64,000 nt of DNA from Streptacidiphilus pinicola (GCF_003258295.1 NZ_QKYN01000020.1:704-64703); one strand, 5' to 3'; counted from the first letter of the stretch, positions 16,791-26,538 are shown. The notes: a model not told the origin generated them from the letters alone. Numbers and translations are program-made.

Positions 16791-17843
16791 TCACGGGAGG
16801 CGCACGGCCACAGCGCAGGTCGGGGAGCCGGTCGGGTACTGGTGGGTGAGCGTGAGCACGCCCGTCGCCGGGTCGACCGCGTGGACGGTGAGGGTGTCGG
16901 CGCGCTCGTTGGAGACGTAGAGGTGCGCGCCGACCAGTTCGAGGTGCCGCGGCCAGGAGCCGCCGCAGGGGTACTCGCCGACGAGCACCGGGACGCCGTC
17001 CGGGGTCGTGCGGAAGAGCGCGACCGTGTCCGCGCCGCGGTTGGAGAGGTAGAGGCGGGTGCCGTCCTCGCTCGCGCTCAGGTGGGCCGGGTAGTTGTCG
17101 GCGACCGCCGCCGTACTCGCGGGCACGGAGCCGACGTGGTCGAAGCCGCCCGGCTCCGTCTCGCGCAGCGCGTGCAGCCGGGCGTCCAGCTCACCTGCCA
17201 CGTAGGCCAGCCCGTCGGCGCCACGCACCAGTTGCCGCGGGCCGGTGCCGGCCGGGAGCTCCGTCACCGACTCGGGCTTGCTGCGCTCCGCCGCGTCGGC
17301 GCGGTAGCGGCGCAGCTGGTCGGTGCCGAGGTCGACGACGTCCCAGCGCCCGTCCGGGCCGGGGACGGCCATGTGCGCGTGCGGGCCGTCCTGGCGGTCC
17401 TCACGCGGGCCGATCGCCGCCGGGTCGCCGGGCCACAGCCGCTCGCCGCCGTCGGGGAGCCCGTCCGCGTCGAGGTCGAGCAGCAGCGCCGACCCGGTGC
17501 CGTAGTTGGCGACCGCCAGCCGTCGCCCCTCCGCGTCCAGGGCGAGGTGGCAGGGCCAGCCGCCCCGGCTCGACACCCGCGCGAGCTCGCGCAGCGTGCC
17601 GTCGGCCGCGACGGCGACGACGCTGACCGAGCCGGACCCGTCCGCGTCGTTCGCCTCGTTCGCGGTGTAGAGGACGGGCAGCGTCGGGTGCTGAACCACA
17701 TAGGAGGGGCACGGCAGCGCGAGCTCGCCCAGGCGCGTCAGGGATCCGTCGCGCGGATCACGGCGGTAGCTGACCAGCCCGGCACCGCGGCCGTCCATCT
17801 CCGGGGTGTAGCAGCCGGTCACGAGCAGCTGGGAATCGTTCAT
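16791..17843 (-). CDS. Lactonase-family seven-bladed beta-propeller (6-phosphogluconolactonase-like)
   Basis: A 350-residue protein with repeated blade motifs such as LPVLYTANEAN, RLAVANYGTGS, RLYLSNRGADT and LYVSNERADT, typical of the YbhE/Pgl lactonase family. The conserved HxH-containing segment DGPHAHMAV and the histidine in WPRHLEL are present. The family hydrolyses 6-phosphogluconolactone or other sugar lactones; the substrate here is not certain. ATG 17843 is preceded by GAGGAGAG. No signal peptide is seen, so it is likely cytoplasmic. Confidence 0.85.
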   Translation of the reverse strand: MNDSQLLVTGCYTPEMDGRGAGLVSYRRDPRDGSLTRLGELALPCPSYVVQHPTLPVLYTANEANDADGSGSVSVVAVAADGTLRELARVSSRGGWPCHLALDAEGRRLAVANYGTGSALLLDLDADGLPDGGERLWPGDPAAIGPREDRQDGPHAHMAVPGPDGRWDVVDLGTDQLRRYRADAAERSKPESVTELPAGTGPRQLVRGADGLAYVAGELDARLHALRETEPGGFDHVGSVPASTAAVADNYPAHLSASEDGTRLYLSNRGADTVALFRTTPDGVPVLVGEYPCGGSWPRHLELVGAHLYVSNERADTLTVHAVDPATGVLTLTHQYPTGSPTCAVAVRLP

Positions 17844-18060
17844 GCTGACGCTCTCCTCGGGTCGATGCCCCGATCTTCGCATGTCTGGTCCAGACCTGTT
17901 CGCGGTGCGTGTACGCAGGAGGAGACCCGTGTGTCTGCGGGGTGTCAAGTGTCGCTAATATGCGCACGGGCGTGCGATGAATGTGCATGGCAACCGGGGG
18001 ATTGCGTGCGCCTGATGGTCGGTCATGGCTCCCGGACGATTTCGAGGAGACGGCCCCACC

Positions 18061-20496
18061 GTGAGCTACCCGCCCTACAACAACGGGCCCCGCGGCAACC
18101 CGCCACAGCCGAACAACCCGTACCAGAACGGCCCGTTCCCGCAGCAGCCGCCGCAGCCCCAGCAGCCCGGCCCGTACGGCGGCGGCCCGGCCGCGCCGCG
18201 GCCGCCCTACGGCGGGCAGCCCCCGTACGGCGGCGGTCAGCCGCAGCCGCCCTACGGCGCGGGCCGTCCTCCGTACGGCGCGCAGCCGCCACAGGGTGGG
18301 GGCATGCCGCCCTACGGTGGCGGCCGGCCGCCGTTCGGCGGGGGTCCGGGCGGACCCGGTGGCCCCGGCATGCCGGGCGGTCCCGGCGGACCGGGGGGAC
18401 CGGGCGGACCGCGCGGCTCCAAGAAGGGCCTGCTGATCGCCCTCGGTGTCGTCCTCGTCCTCGTGGTCGGCGGCGTCGCCGTGGCCGCCGCCGGCGGCGG
18501 CCACCACACCACCGCCGGGGGCAACGGCGGCACCACCTCGTCGAACGGCGGCACCAGTTGGTCCCCGCCCAGCTGGGCGACGAAGGCGAACGACGTCGGC
18601 CCCGCCAGCCCCAGCACCGTCGTCCAGGGCACCGTCTGGATCGCCAAGCAGCACCCGCAGAACCTGGCCAGCTACGCCGCCCAGGTCGGCATGCCGGGCA
18701 CCCCGGACTACCACAAGTATCTGACCCCGGATCAGTTCAACTCCACCTTCGTCAACGTCCAGGACGCCAGCAGCGCCGTCACCCAGTGGCTGCAGCAGGA
18801 CGGCATGACGATCGTCAACTCGGACCCGCAGTCCATCATCGTCAAGACGACCCTGGCCAAGGTCGAGTCGACGCTGAAGGTGCAGATCGACCGGTTCAAG
18901 CACGACGGCCGGGTCGACATCGCGCCCACCAGCCAGCCGCAGTACCCCTCGAACGTCGGCGACTACGTCTCCAGCGTCACCGGCCTGACGACTTCCTCGC
19001 CGGTCGCCAGCTTCGCCGCCAAGGCCGCCGCGGTGAGCCCGAAGAAGAAGGGCAGGGCCGTCTCGGCGGGCGCCGGCAAGTTCGCACCCGGAGAGGTCAC
19101 CGGGATCGACACCCAGTGGTGCAGCACCTACTGGGGCCAGAAGCACTACAACGACGCGCCGGACGCGCCCTGGGGCGCCCCGCTGCCGATGCCCGAGTGC
19201 GGGTACACGGCGAACCAGATGCGGCACGCCTACGGGGTCTCCGCCAGCGGCCTGACCGGCAAGGGCGTCACCATCGCCGTCGTCGACGCGTACAGCTCGC
19301 CGACCATCGTCCAGGACATGCAGCGCTACAACGCGGACATGGGCCTGCCCCAGTTCGCCCCGGGCCAGTTCACGCAGAAGGACCCGGTCGGCGGCTACGA
19401 CCCCAGCACCACCCCGGACGACGTCTCGGGCTGGGCGGGCGAGGAGACGATGGACATCGAGGCCGTCCACATGATGGCCCCCGCCGCGAAGATCGTCTAC
19501 TACGGCGCTCGCTCGACGAGCCAGTCGGACTTCGACAACGCGATGGAAGACATCGTCACCAAGCACTCCGCGGACATCGTCAGCTGCTCCTGGGGCGGTC
19601 AGGAGTCCCAGAACCCGGAGGAGGAGTACCAGGCGGACACCCAGATCTTCCAGCAGGGCGCCGTCGAGGGCATCGGGTTCAACTTCGCCAGCATGGACAA
19701 CGGCGACTACACCACCCCCGCGCTCGGCAGCTCCGACCCGCACAACACCTCGCCGACCCCCGCGGTCGCCTTCCCCGCCTCCGACCCGTTCGCGACCGGC
19801 GTGGGCGGCACCAGCCTCGGCGTCAACGCCGACGGCAGCTACGGCTGGGAGAGCGGCTGGGGCGACGTGGACCGCCCGGTGTCCGGCAACGGCTGGGGCA
19901 GCCCCACGGACTTCGGCGGCGGCGCCGGCGGCGGCAACAGCAAGGTGTTCCCGCAGCCCGACTACCAGAAGGGCGTCGTCCCCGACTCCCTGGCGACCGG
20001 CACGACGGGGACCGCGCAGCGCGAGGTGCCCGACCTCGCCCTCGACGGCGACGGCGCCACCGGCATCCTCGAGGGCGAGACCATGAACGGCACGGTCAGC
20101 GTCAACCCCGGCTCGGGCAACGGCGTCACGTTCAGTGAGACCGGCGGCAAGTGGGGCTACTACGAGGACGGCGGCACCAGCCTCGCCACCCCGCTGTTCT
20201 CCGGGATGGAGGCGCTGGCCCAGCAGGCGGCCGGCGGCACCCCAGTCGGCTTCGTCAACCCCGTGCTCTACAAGCTGGTGGGCAGCCCCGAGCTGCACGA
20301 CATCGTGGGCCCGCCGACCGGCCTCGGGCACGAGCCGGGCGAGGAGTCCTGGGACCAGAACCACAACCCGTTCATGGTCGCCATGGACTCCGACACCTCG
20401 CTGAAGGTGGCTCAGGGCTACGACGACGTGACCGGCGTGGGCACGGTCGCGCCGCCGTTCCTGACCTGGTTCAAGGACCACCCCAGCGGGCAGTAG
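18061..20496 (+). CDS. Membrane-anchored S53 (sedolisin) serine-carboxyl peptidase
   Basis: An 811-residue protein. Residues 1-125 are a cytoplasmic Pro/Gly/Tyr-rich tract built on PPYGGG repeats. A single transmembrane helix follows at about 125-146, then an exported pro-domain and an S53 catalytic domain. Catalytic Glu461 and Asp465 (WAGEETMDIE) and Ser707 (GGTSLATP) are visible, with a C-terminal calcium-site motif DDVTGVG. Sedolisins are acid-active endopeptidases and are normally secreted free. GTG 18061 was preferred to ATG 18025 for the GAGGAG upstream and because the Pro-rich start is common in actinobacterial membrane proteins. Confidence 0.88.
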   Translation: MSYPPYNNGPRGNPPQPNNPYQNGPFPQQPPQPQQPGPYGGGPAAPRPPYGGQPPYGGGQPQPPYGAGRPPYGAQPPQGGGMPPYGGGRPPFGGGPGGPGGPGMPGGPGGPGGPGGPRGSKKGLLIALGVVLVLVVGGVAVAAAGGGHHTTAGGNGGTTSSNGGTSWSPPSWATKANDVGPASPSTVVQGTVWIAKQHPQNLASYAAQVGMPGTPDYHKYLTPDQFNSTFVNVQDASSAVTQWLQQDGMTIVNSDPQSIIVKTTLAKVESTLKVQIDRFKHDGRVDIAPTSQPQYPSNVGDYVSSVTGLTTSSPVASFAAKAAAVSPKKKGRAVSAGAGKFAPGEVTGIDTQWCSTYWGQKHYNDAPDAPWGAPLPMPECGYTANQMRHAYGVSASGLTGKGVTIAVVDAYSSPTIVQDMQRYNADMGLPQFAPGQFTQKDPVGGYDPSTTPDDVSGWAGEETMDIEAVHMMAPAAKIVYYGARSTSQSDFDNAMEDIVTKHSADIVSCSWGGQESQNPEEEYQADTQIFQQGAVEGIGFNFASMDNGDYTTPALGSSDPHNTSPTPAVAFPASDPFATGVGGTSLGVNADGSYGWESGWGDVDRPVSGNGWGSPTDFGGGAGGGNSKVFPQPDYQKGVVPDSLATGTTGTAQREVPDLALDGDGATGILEGETMNGTVSVNPGSGNGVTFSETGGKWGYYEDGGTSLATPLFSGMEALAQQAAGGTPVGFVNPVLYKLVGSPELHDIVGPPTGLGHEPGEESWDQNHNPFMVAMDSDTSLKVAQGYDDVTGVGTVAPPFLTWFKDHPSGQ

Positions 20497-20524
20497 CCGT
20501 CGGCGGCGGTCAGTGGGGTTCGGC

Positions 20525-20708
20525 GGCCCGGACCCCACTGAACTCCCTTGGTCTTGCGGCCCGCCCAGTCGTCCTCGAAGGCCACGTACATGCCCTGCGG
20601 CAGCGCGATCTGTCGGGAGATGTCCTGGCCGGCGGGCGGCGTGGCGGTGAACGTCGCCGTTCCGGCGGCCATCTGCGTGCCGGGATTTCGGGCGGTGCCG
20701 GTGAACAC
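20525..20708 (-). pseudogene. Remnant of an exported-protein gene
   Basis: About 60 residues with an ordered, protein-like pattern (FTGTARNPGTQMAAGTATFT, then MYVAFEDDWAGRKTKGVQW) and good codon bias. They have no proper upstream start and run on into low-complexity antisense of the S53 gene. Probably the 3' or middle part of a lost gene; the family is not recognised. It is the first of several remnants between 20497 and 21537. Confidence 0.3.
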
Positions 20709-20859
20709 CGATCAGCTCAACGGCTGCTTGGGTGATGCGGATCTCTCGAAGTGCACCGTGATCGACCGTGTGCGACGTTTGCTGTGCGGTACGTGCCGCA
20801 CGCTCGTCGAATTCGCACGCGGCGAGCACAGTCCGGGCGGACAGGCTCCGGGCACACGA

Positions 20860-20890
20860 GAAGCCCCTGGTCCAGATGACCGGGGGCTTC
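20860..20890. terminator. Strong hairpin, probable terminator
   Basis: GAAGCCCCTGGTC and GACCGGGGGCTTC form a 13-bp stem with one G-T pair and a 5-base loop. It stands between gene remnants and has no intact gene directly beside it, so it may be the leftover terminator of a deleted gene. Confidence 0.6.
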
Positions 20891-21120
20891 GTGCCTTCCT
20901 GGCATCCGTGATCAGGCGCTCCGCGTCAGCCGTTCGTGGGCTTGCGGGATCTGCACGGTGCTGGCGCCGCTGCGCGCGACTCGGCGTCACGGAGCTGCAG
21001 GTGATGCCGGACCGGGACCCGGTCGAGTTCGTGGAGCGGGTGGGGCAGGACGTGGTACCGGGGTTCGCCTCGATCGGCTGAGGGCACAGGCGCCGGCGTG
21101 GTACCGCGCGTCCTCGCTTG

Positions 21121-21252
<132 letters not shown>

Positions 21253-21403
21253 CGGTTGGCCCCCGGCCATCACTGGGATCCCCGGCGCCGCGTTCGCGCT
21301 GCTTTTGCCCGTCGCCGACTTCAGCCACGCCCAGACCCCGACCGCCGTGAAAGCGGCCGTGAACGACGCCAACAAGGGTCGCGACGCGATCTCCCTCTAC
21401 GGC

Positions 21404-21506
21404 AGACGGAGATCTGGATCACGCCCCAGTGCAGGTAGTGCCCGGGGCCGTTCAGGTCGATGGGCGCGGCGAGCAGCCGTGCCGGAAGGGACGGGACGGG
21501 GAGCAT
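21404..21506 (-). pseudogene. 5' fragment of a small membrane-protein gene
   Basis: From ATG 21504-21506 the frame gives 34 residues including GPGHYLHWGVIQIS, the opening of a family of small actinobacterial membrane proteins. The hydrophobic part that should follow is replaced by unrelated sequence at about 21404. The abrupt change marks a deletion junction. Confidence 0.45.
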
Positions 21507-21537
21507 GGGTCACCTTTTCCGGGAACCAGGGCGTGCG

Positions 21538-22392
21538 TCAGGCGTGCGGAACGATCGCGACGGCGCTGTGGCCGTAGTGGACGGCCGCGTGGGCCGCGGG
21601 GCCGAGCGCCGAGACCGCGCGCTGCCGGCGACGGCCGAGGACGAGCAGCCCGGCGTGGTTCGCCTCGTCCACGAGGATGTGCGCGGCGCTTCCGGTCCGC
21701 ACGTCGATGTGCAGCCGGACGCGCGGGTATTTCTCCGCCAGCGGCTGCAGGAGAGCTTGCAGCTTCTCGGTCACGTCCTCCTGGATCGCGGTGCGCTCGG
21801 CGTCTCCGGGCGGGAGCGTGCCGATGGCCCACCAGATGGACGGCAGCCAGGCGTGTACCACGCGCAGCGCGCTGTTGCGCCGTTCGGCCTCGGCGAGCGC
21901 GAACTCGATCACCGGGGCCCGGCCCTCGCCGAGCTCCAGGCCGAGGACGACGTCGTGGCGCGGCAGGCGCGGGTCGGCGTGGTCGCGGACCAGGACGACG
22001 GGGTACTCGGCACGGCCGGCCGTCTCCAGGGCCGTCGATCCGAGGAGCAGCCCGGCGAAGCCGCCGGTGCCGCGTGAGCCGAGGACGAGGGTGCTGCCGT
22101 GCTCGGCCGCGTGCAGCAGCTGGGTCGGGGCCTCACCCGCCAGGAGCTCGTAGTCGACCTGCAGACCCAAGTGTCGGGCGCGCAGGTCCTCGACGGTCCG
22201 GCCCAGCAGGTCCACGGCCTCGGACTGAAGCCTGACGTAGGCGTCCGGTACGGGCGTGCCCTCGCGGTGCGGCCAGTGGGCGAGGACCAGCCGCACCGGG
22301 GAGCCGGTGAGCATTGCCTCGCCGGCGGCCCATTCGGCGGCGGCCAGACTCGGCTTGGAGCCGTCGAAGCCGACGATCAGGGGGAGTGCCAT
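21538..22392 (-). CDS. Tandem universal stress protein
   Basis: 284 residues, two UspA domains (about 1-135 and 145-284). Domain 1 has the ATP-binding motif GSRGTGGFAGLLLGS; the matching loop in domain 2 (GRRRQRAVSALGP) lacks the glycines, so only one nucleotide site is likely. Such tandem proteins are prominent in the mycobacterial DosR regulon and slow growth under hypoxia. It begins 33 bp after the acyl-CoA synthetase fusion gene and has no box of its own, so it is probably the second gene of that operon. Confidence 0.92.
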   Translation of the reverse strand: MALPLIVGFDGSKPSLAAAEWAAGEAMLTGSPVRLVLAHWPHREGTPVPDAYVRLQSEAVDLLGRTVEDLRARHLGLQVDYELLAGEAPTQLLHAAEHGSTLVLGSRGTGGFAGLLLGSTALETAGRAEYPVVLVRDHADPRLPRHDVVLGLELGEGRAPVIEFALAEAERRNSALRVVHAWLPSIWWAIGTLPPGDAERTAIQEDVTEKLQALLQPLAEKYPRVRLHIDVRTGSAAHILVDEANHAGLLVLGRRRQRAVSALGPAAHAAVHYGHSAVAIVPHA

Positions 22393-22425
22393 GGCGGTTG
22401 CTTCCTTTCCGTGGGGAAGAGATGG

Positions 22426-25176
22426 TCAGGCGGGCTCGCCGGGTGCGTCGGGAAGGCGACGCAGACGGCGCAGGTAGGGGTCGGGGATGCGACGCGGCTC
22501 CACGCGGACGCGGGCGTCCACGCAGACGATGCTGTGGGGGCCGCAGATCAGCGGATTGAGGTCGGCCTCGGCGAGCTGCGGGAGGTCGGCGGCCATCCGG
22601 CCCAGCCGGGCCAGGACGTCCTCCAGGCGTTCCAGATCGACGGGTGGGCGGTCGCGGTAGCCGAACAGCAGCGGCGTGGTGCGCAGTGAGGTGAGCATCG
22701 CCGAGATGTCGGTGCCGGTGAGCGGAGCCAGCCGGGCGGTGCGGTCGTCGAGCAGGTCGGCGGTGGTTCCGCCCGCGCCGAAGACGACGAGGGGGCCGAA
22801 GACCGGATCCTGGGCCACCCCTGCGAGCAGTTCCGTCCCGGTCGCCTGGCGCGGCTGCACCAGCACGCCGTCCAGCCGCTCGCCGAAGCGTGCGGCGAAA
22901 GCCCGGTACGCGGCGCGCACCTGCTCGTCCTCGGCGCTGGTGACCCGCAGCGCGCCGAGGCCGCTCTTGTGGATCTGTCCGGGCCAGTGGGCCTTGAGCA
23001 CCACCTCACCGCCCTCGCCCGTGCGCGCGAGAACGCGGGCCGCCTCGACCACGGAGTCCTCGCCCTGGCACCAGATCGCGTCCACCAGGGGCAGGCCGTA
23101 GCAGTCCAGCAGGCGGGCCACCAAAGGGGGTTCGAGCCAGCCGCCGTCGGGGTGCTGGCCGAGGTACCGCTCCACGAGTGCGGCGGCCTCGGTCGGGCGG
23201 GAACCGGGGGTTTCGCGCTCCGACGACATCGGCTGGGCCAGCCAGCGGGAGCGGCGCAGCGCTTGTGCGAGGGCGCGGGCGGCGGACTGCGCGTCGGCGT
23301 AGGCGGGGATGCGCGACCCGTCGGCGCAGTCGAGGAACCGGACCGGTTCGCGTTGGTCCAGCAGGACGGCGGCAACCGGTCGGGTCCGGCGGCCGGGGCC
23401 GGCGAGCAGCGGAGCCAGGGCCTCCTCGGCGGTCCTCGCCGCGCCGAGCGCGGTCGGCGCCAGGCAGAGCAGCACCGCCTCGACGGCGCCGCTCTCCGCG
23501 AGCGCGTCCACGGCCGCCACCAGTGTCTCGGCCGGCGCGGCGGCGGTCGCGTCGACGGGGTTGGCCGTGGCGGCTCCCTCCGGCAGCAACTCGGCCAGGC
23601 GCAGGGCCAGCGGCGCGGGCAGTTCCGGCACCGTCAGGCCGTGATCGGTGCACGCGTCGGCCGCCAGCACGCCGATGCCGCCCGCATTGGAGACGACGGC
23701 GACGGTGCCGGTGATGCCGGGCAACGGCTGGGAGTCGAGGAGCGCGGCCGTCTCGACCAGTTCCGCGATCGAGTGGGTCGCGGTGATGCCGGCCTGGGTG
23801 AACAGCGCCTGCCGGGTGACGGTCGGGGTGGCGGCCGCCGCGGTGTGCGAGGCGGCGCCGCGACGCCCGGCCACGGAACGGCCCGCGTCCACCGTGAGGA
23901 TCGGCATGCTGCGGGCCACCCGACGTGCGGTACGGGAGAAGGCACGCGGATTGCCGAAGGACTCCAGGTGCAGCAGAGCGAGCCTGGTGCGGCCGTCCTG
24001 CTCCCACCACTGCAGCAGGTCGTTCCCGCTGACGTCGTACTTGTCGCCGAGCGAGACGAAGTCGGAGACGCCGATGCCGAGCGCGTCCAACTGCTCCATC
24101 AGCGCGATCCCCACGCCGCCGGACTGGACAGCGACGCCGGCGGCGCCGGGCTTGGGCGCTGTCCGGCCGAACTCGGCGTCCAGCCCCACCTCGGGGTCGG
24201 TGACGGCCAGGCCCAGGCAGTTGGGGCCGACCAGGCGCATGCTGTGGCGGCGGCAGGCGCGGAGCAGACGAGTGGACTGGGTCCGGGACAAGCCGGAGGT
24301 GAGCACCACGAGAGCCCGCACGCCGCGCTGCCCGCACTCCTCGGCCACCGCGGCCACCTGGTTCGCGGGGACGGCCAGGACCGCGAGTTGGGGAGTGCCG
24401 GGGAGGGCGTCGAGCGACGGGAAGCAGAGCAGCCCGTCGATCTGCCCGGCATGCGGGTTGACCGGCCAGAGGGAACCGGTGAAGCCGCCGTGACGGATCT
24501 TCAGCAGCAGGCTGTGCCCGACCGTTCCGGGCCGGCGGGAGACGCCGACGACGGCGACGGACCGCGGCCGCAGCAGCGGCCGCAGGCTGGCGATGTCGGC
24601 CCGGCTGCCGCGCGCCTCGACCGCGTCGAGATACGGGGTCGAGGTCTCGTCGAGGACGGCCTCGATCCGGACCTGCGCGTCGGCCCAGTGACGGTTCGTG
24701 GCCAGACCCAGGTCGGTGAAGACCTTGTGCATCGCATGGTTGTCGGCGAGTGCGTCGGCGAGCAGGACATGGATGTCCTGGGCGCGCGCGGCGTGGACCA
24801 GGTGCTCGATGAGGAGGGTGGCCACCCCGCGGTGGTGCCAGTCGTCGGCGACGGCGACGGCCAGCTCGGCCCGGCTCGGGTCGTCGGCCTCCGTCTCGCA
24901 CTCGACGACGCCCACGAGTTGCCCGCTGTCCGGCTCGAACGCGCCGAGGGCGACGAAGCCCGGACGCGGCGGGGTGCACAGCCGGTCGGCGGTGAGCTCC
25001 GGCGCGCGGCGGCTGATGCCGAAGAAGCGCAGCCGCTGGTTCTCCGGCGACATCCGGCGTGCGTGCAGGTCGGCGATCGCGTCGTGGTCGCCCGGCGTGA
25101 GCGGGCGAATCGTGACCACGGTGCCGTCGGCGAGCAACGCCTCGGCGGTGCGGGGGACTTCGGACTGAGTGACCAT
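22426..25176 (-). CDS. GNAT acetyltransferase fused to NDP-forming acyl-CoA synthetase (Pat-like)
   Basis: 916 residues. An N-terminal GNAT domain (about 20-185, RLRFFG, then DDWHHRGVATLLIEHL as the acetyl-CoA loop) is followed by a CoA-binding Rossmann domain (SVAVVGVSRRPGTVG), ligase-CoA domains with the phospho-histidine segment GAASHTAAA, and a C-terminal ATP-grasp domain with IHKSG. The family makes acetyl-CoA/acetate interconversions or acts as a protein lysine acetyltransferase. SHTG is SHTA here, but the histidine is kept. The same N-terminal GNAT order is known in Streptomyces PatA. Two DevR-type boxes precede it. Confidence 0.85.
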   Translation of the reverse strand: MVTQSEVPRTAEALLADGTVVTIRPLTPGDHDAIADLHARRMSPENQRLRFFGISRRAPELTADRLCTPPRPGFVALGAFEPDSGQLVGVVECETEADDPSRAELAVAVADDWHHRGVATLLIEHLVHAARAQDIHVLLADALADNHAMHKVFTDLGLATNRHWADAQVRIEAVLDETSTPYLDAVEARGSRADIASLRPLLRPRSVAVVGVSRRPGTVGHSLLLKIRHGGFTGSLWPVNPHAGQIDGLLCFPSLDALPGTPQLAVLAVPANQVAAVAEECGQRGVRALVVLTSGLSRTQSTRLLRACRRHSMRLVGPNCLGLAVTDPEVGLDAEFGRTAPKPGAAGVAVQSGGVGIALMEQLDALGIGVSDFVSLGDKYDVSGNDLLQWWEQDGRTRLALLHLESFGNPRAFSRTARRVARSMPILTVDAGRSVAGRRGAASHTAAAATPTVTRQALFTQAGITATHSIAELVETAALLDSQPLPGITGTVAVVSNAGGIGVLAADACTDHGLTVPELPAPLALRLAELLPEGAATANPVDATAAAPAETLVAAVDALAESGAVEAVLLCLAPTALGAARTAEEALAPLLAGPGRRTRPVAAVLLDQREPVRFLDCADGSRIPAYADAQSAARALAQALRRSRWLAQPMSSERETPGSRPTEAAALVERYLGQHPDGGWLEPPLVARLLDCYGLPLVDAIWCQGEDSVVEAARVLARTGEGGEVVLKAHWPGQIHKSGLGALRVTSAEDEQVRAAYRAFAARFGERLDGVLVQPRQATGTELLAGVAQDPVFGPLVVFGAGGTTADLLDDRTARLAPLTGTDISAMLTSLRTTPLLFGYRDRPPVDLERLEDVLARLGRMAADLPQLAEADLNPLICGPHSIVCVDARVRVEPRRIPDPYLRRLRRLPDAPGEPA

Positions 25177-25268
25177 CGTGCGCCGCCTTCTGGGGAGGGG
25201 GACAGCCGGGAGACCCGGGCCGGGCCCGGGCACGACAGCACTCTGCTCCTGGCGAGCGCCGCCTTGGA

Positions 25269-25304
25269 GGGCCGTTCGGCCCCGGGGGAGGGGCCGATCA
25301 GGCT
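25269..25304. promoter_or_regulatory. Paired DevR-type boxes upstream of the synthetase/USP operon
   Basis: The box is a 14-bp palindrome, consensus GGGCCGnnCGGCCC with 12 fixed positions. Here GGGCCGTTCGGCCC at 25269 matches 12 of 12, and GGGCCGATCAGGCT at 25291 matches 9 of 12. The starts are 22 bp apart. They lie about 93-128 bp upstream of the start at 25176; the second touches the stop of the nitroreductase gene. Confidence 0.75.
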
Positions 25305-26284
25305 CAGTCGAGGGACTTGGTGGCGGCCGCTCTCGGGGTGGGCGGGCCGTCGGGCCCATAGCCCAGCCGGATGATCATCTGGACGTGCTCGGGTCCGCTG
25401 CGCGGGTCGCGCAGCATCCAGCGCAGATCGGGCCACTCGATCGCCTGGTGCAGCAAGGAGGTCCGGACCTGGTCCCGGGTGGCCAGCAGCAGCAGGTGCT
25501 GCAGGGCGAGGCCGGTCCGCAGCCAGTCCGCGCGGAGGTCGTGCGGGGTGGCGAGGACGGCCAGCTGCGGGTGCGGCTCGAACGGGCGCGACGGCAGGCG
25601 CATCGGGGGTCGGAGGCTGGTGAAGTCCCGCATCGGGAGGTGCCCCGCTGCGTCCTGCGGCCCCAGGGCCTCGGGCGGGATGCCGAAATCGTTCTCGGCG
25701 CGCGGCCGGATCCAGGCACGGCTCTCGTCGCGCCGAGCCTGGTCCGTCATGGTGCGGACCTCGGCCTCGCGGGTGAGCGCGAGCAGACGACGGGCCTCGT
25801 CGACGTCGGGGAGGTGCACGACGGCGCCCTCGGCCAGGGCGGCCTCGACCAGCTCGGCGCGGAGCGTGGCGGGTATCGGCTGGGGCGAGAACGGCTGACG
25901 GCTGGAGTGCCGGCGCCAGATCTGCTCGTACAGCTCCGGCGCGCGGGTGTCCCCGGCGCTCCGCGAGCGCCCGGCCAGCCGGACGGAGGCGAGCAGCTGC
26001 GGCTCGTGCGGATCCGGCAGCAGCCGCAGCACGGGCTCCCAGCCCCGGTGCGCGACGGCCAGCCGCAGATTGAACGCGGCGGCGCCGACGGAGACGTGCA
26101 GTCCGCGCCCCTCGGGGTCCTCGGCCCGCAGCTCGCGGTCGAGGGCCGCGCGGATCTCGACGGTGCGCGTGCGCGGCTCCAGCCGGAAGCGCCACGGCTG
26201 GGTGTTGTGCATGGACGGTGCGGCGACGGCGGCGGAGACGAGCTCCTCCAGGACGGCGGCGTCCAGGACTGCGGTGGTGGTCAT
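25304..26284 (-). CDS. Acg-family nitroreductase-like protein
   Basis: 326 residues with the Acg (Rv2032/Rv3131-type) signature APSMHNTQPWRF near the N-terminus, RRHSSRQPF in the middle and the C-terminal RLGYGPDG. The fold is a duplicated nitroreductase domain binding FMN. Members are DosR-induced in mycobacteria; their reaction is uncertain, and Acg itself seems to sequester FMN rather than reduce nitro compounds. Two boxes 22 bp apart lie 80-115 bp upstream. Another copy lies at 55741-56775. Confidence 0.88.
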   Translation of the reverse strand: MTTTAVLDAAVLEELVSAAVAAPSMHNTQPWRFRLEPRTRTVEIRAALDRELRAEDPEGRGLHVSVGAAAFNLRLAVAHRGWEPVLRLLPDPHEPQLLASVRLAGRSRSAGDTRAPELYEQIWRRHSSRQPFSPQPIPATLRAELVEAALAEGAVVHLPDVDEARRLLALTREAEVRTMTDQARRDESRAWIRPRAENDFGIPPEALGPQDAAGHLPMRDFTSLRPPMRLPSRPFEPHPQLAVLATPHDLRADWLRTGLALQHLLLLATRDQVRTSLLHQAIEWPDLRWMLRDPRSGPEHVQMIIRLGYGPDGPPTPRAAATKSLD

Positions 26285-26363
26285 GGCGCGCTCCTGCGAA
26301 AGCGGGGCGGCGGCGGGGACGCCGCCTTCTCCGAGCCTGCGCGCGGACGCTCGGAGCGCAGGA

Positions 26364-26399
26364 GGGCCGCTCGGGGCGTCAGGGGCTGCCGAACGGCCC
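26364..26399. promoter_or_regulatory. Paired DevR-type boxes upstream of the Acg-family gene
   Basis: GGGCCGCTCGGGGC at 26364 (10 of 12) and CTGCCGAACGGCCC at 26386 (10 of 12) have starts exactly 22 bp apart, inside the 254-bp gap before the nitroreductase gene. No gene is seen in that gap. Confidence 0.65.
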
Positions 26400-26538
26400 T
26401 ACCTGTCGTTGCACCATCTCCGGTGGCGGAGCCGTCAAGGCGCGTGCGCGAACAACCGCCCCCCACGCGGCGGAGCTGTCCATCGGCAGAGCCCTCCCGC
26501 GCCCCTGCGGTCGTGCAAGTGGCCGTCGGGCAACGGGC

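Noticed and set aside
20860-20890. Hairpin similar to those that follow tRNA genes
   Set aside because: No tRNA-like sequence (T-arm GGTTCGAnTCC or acceptor pairing) is present in the preceding 150 bp.
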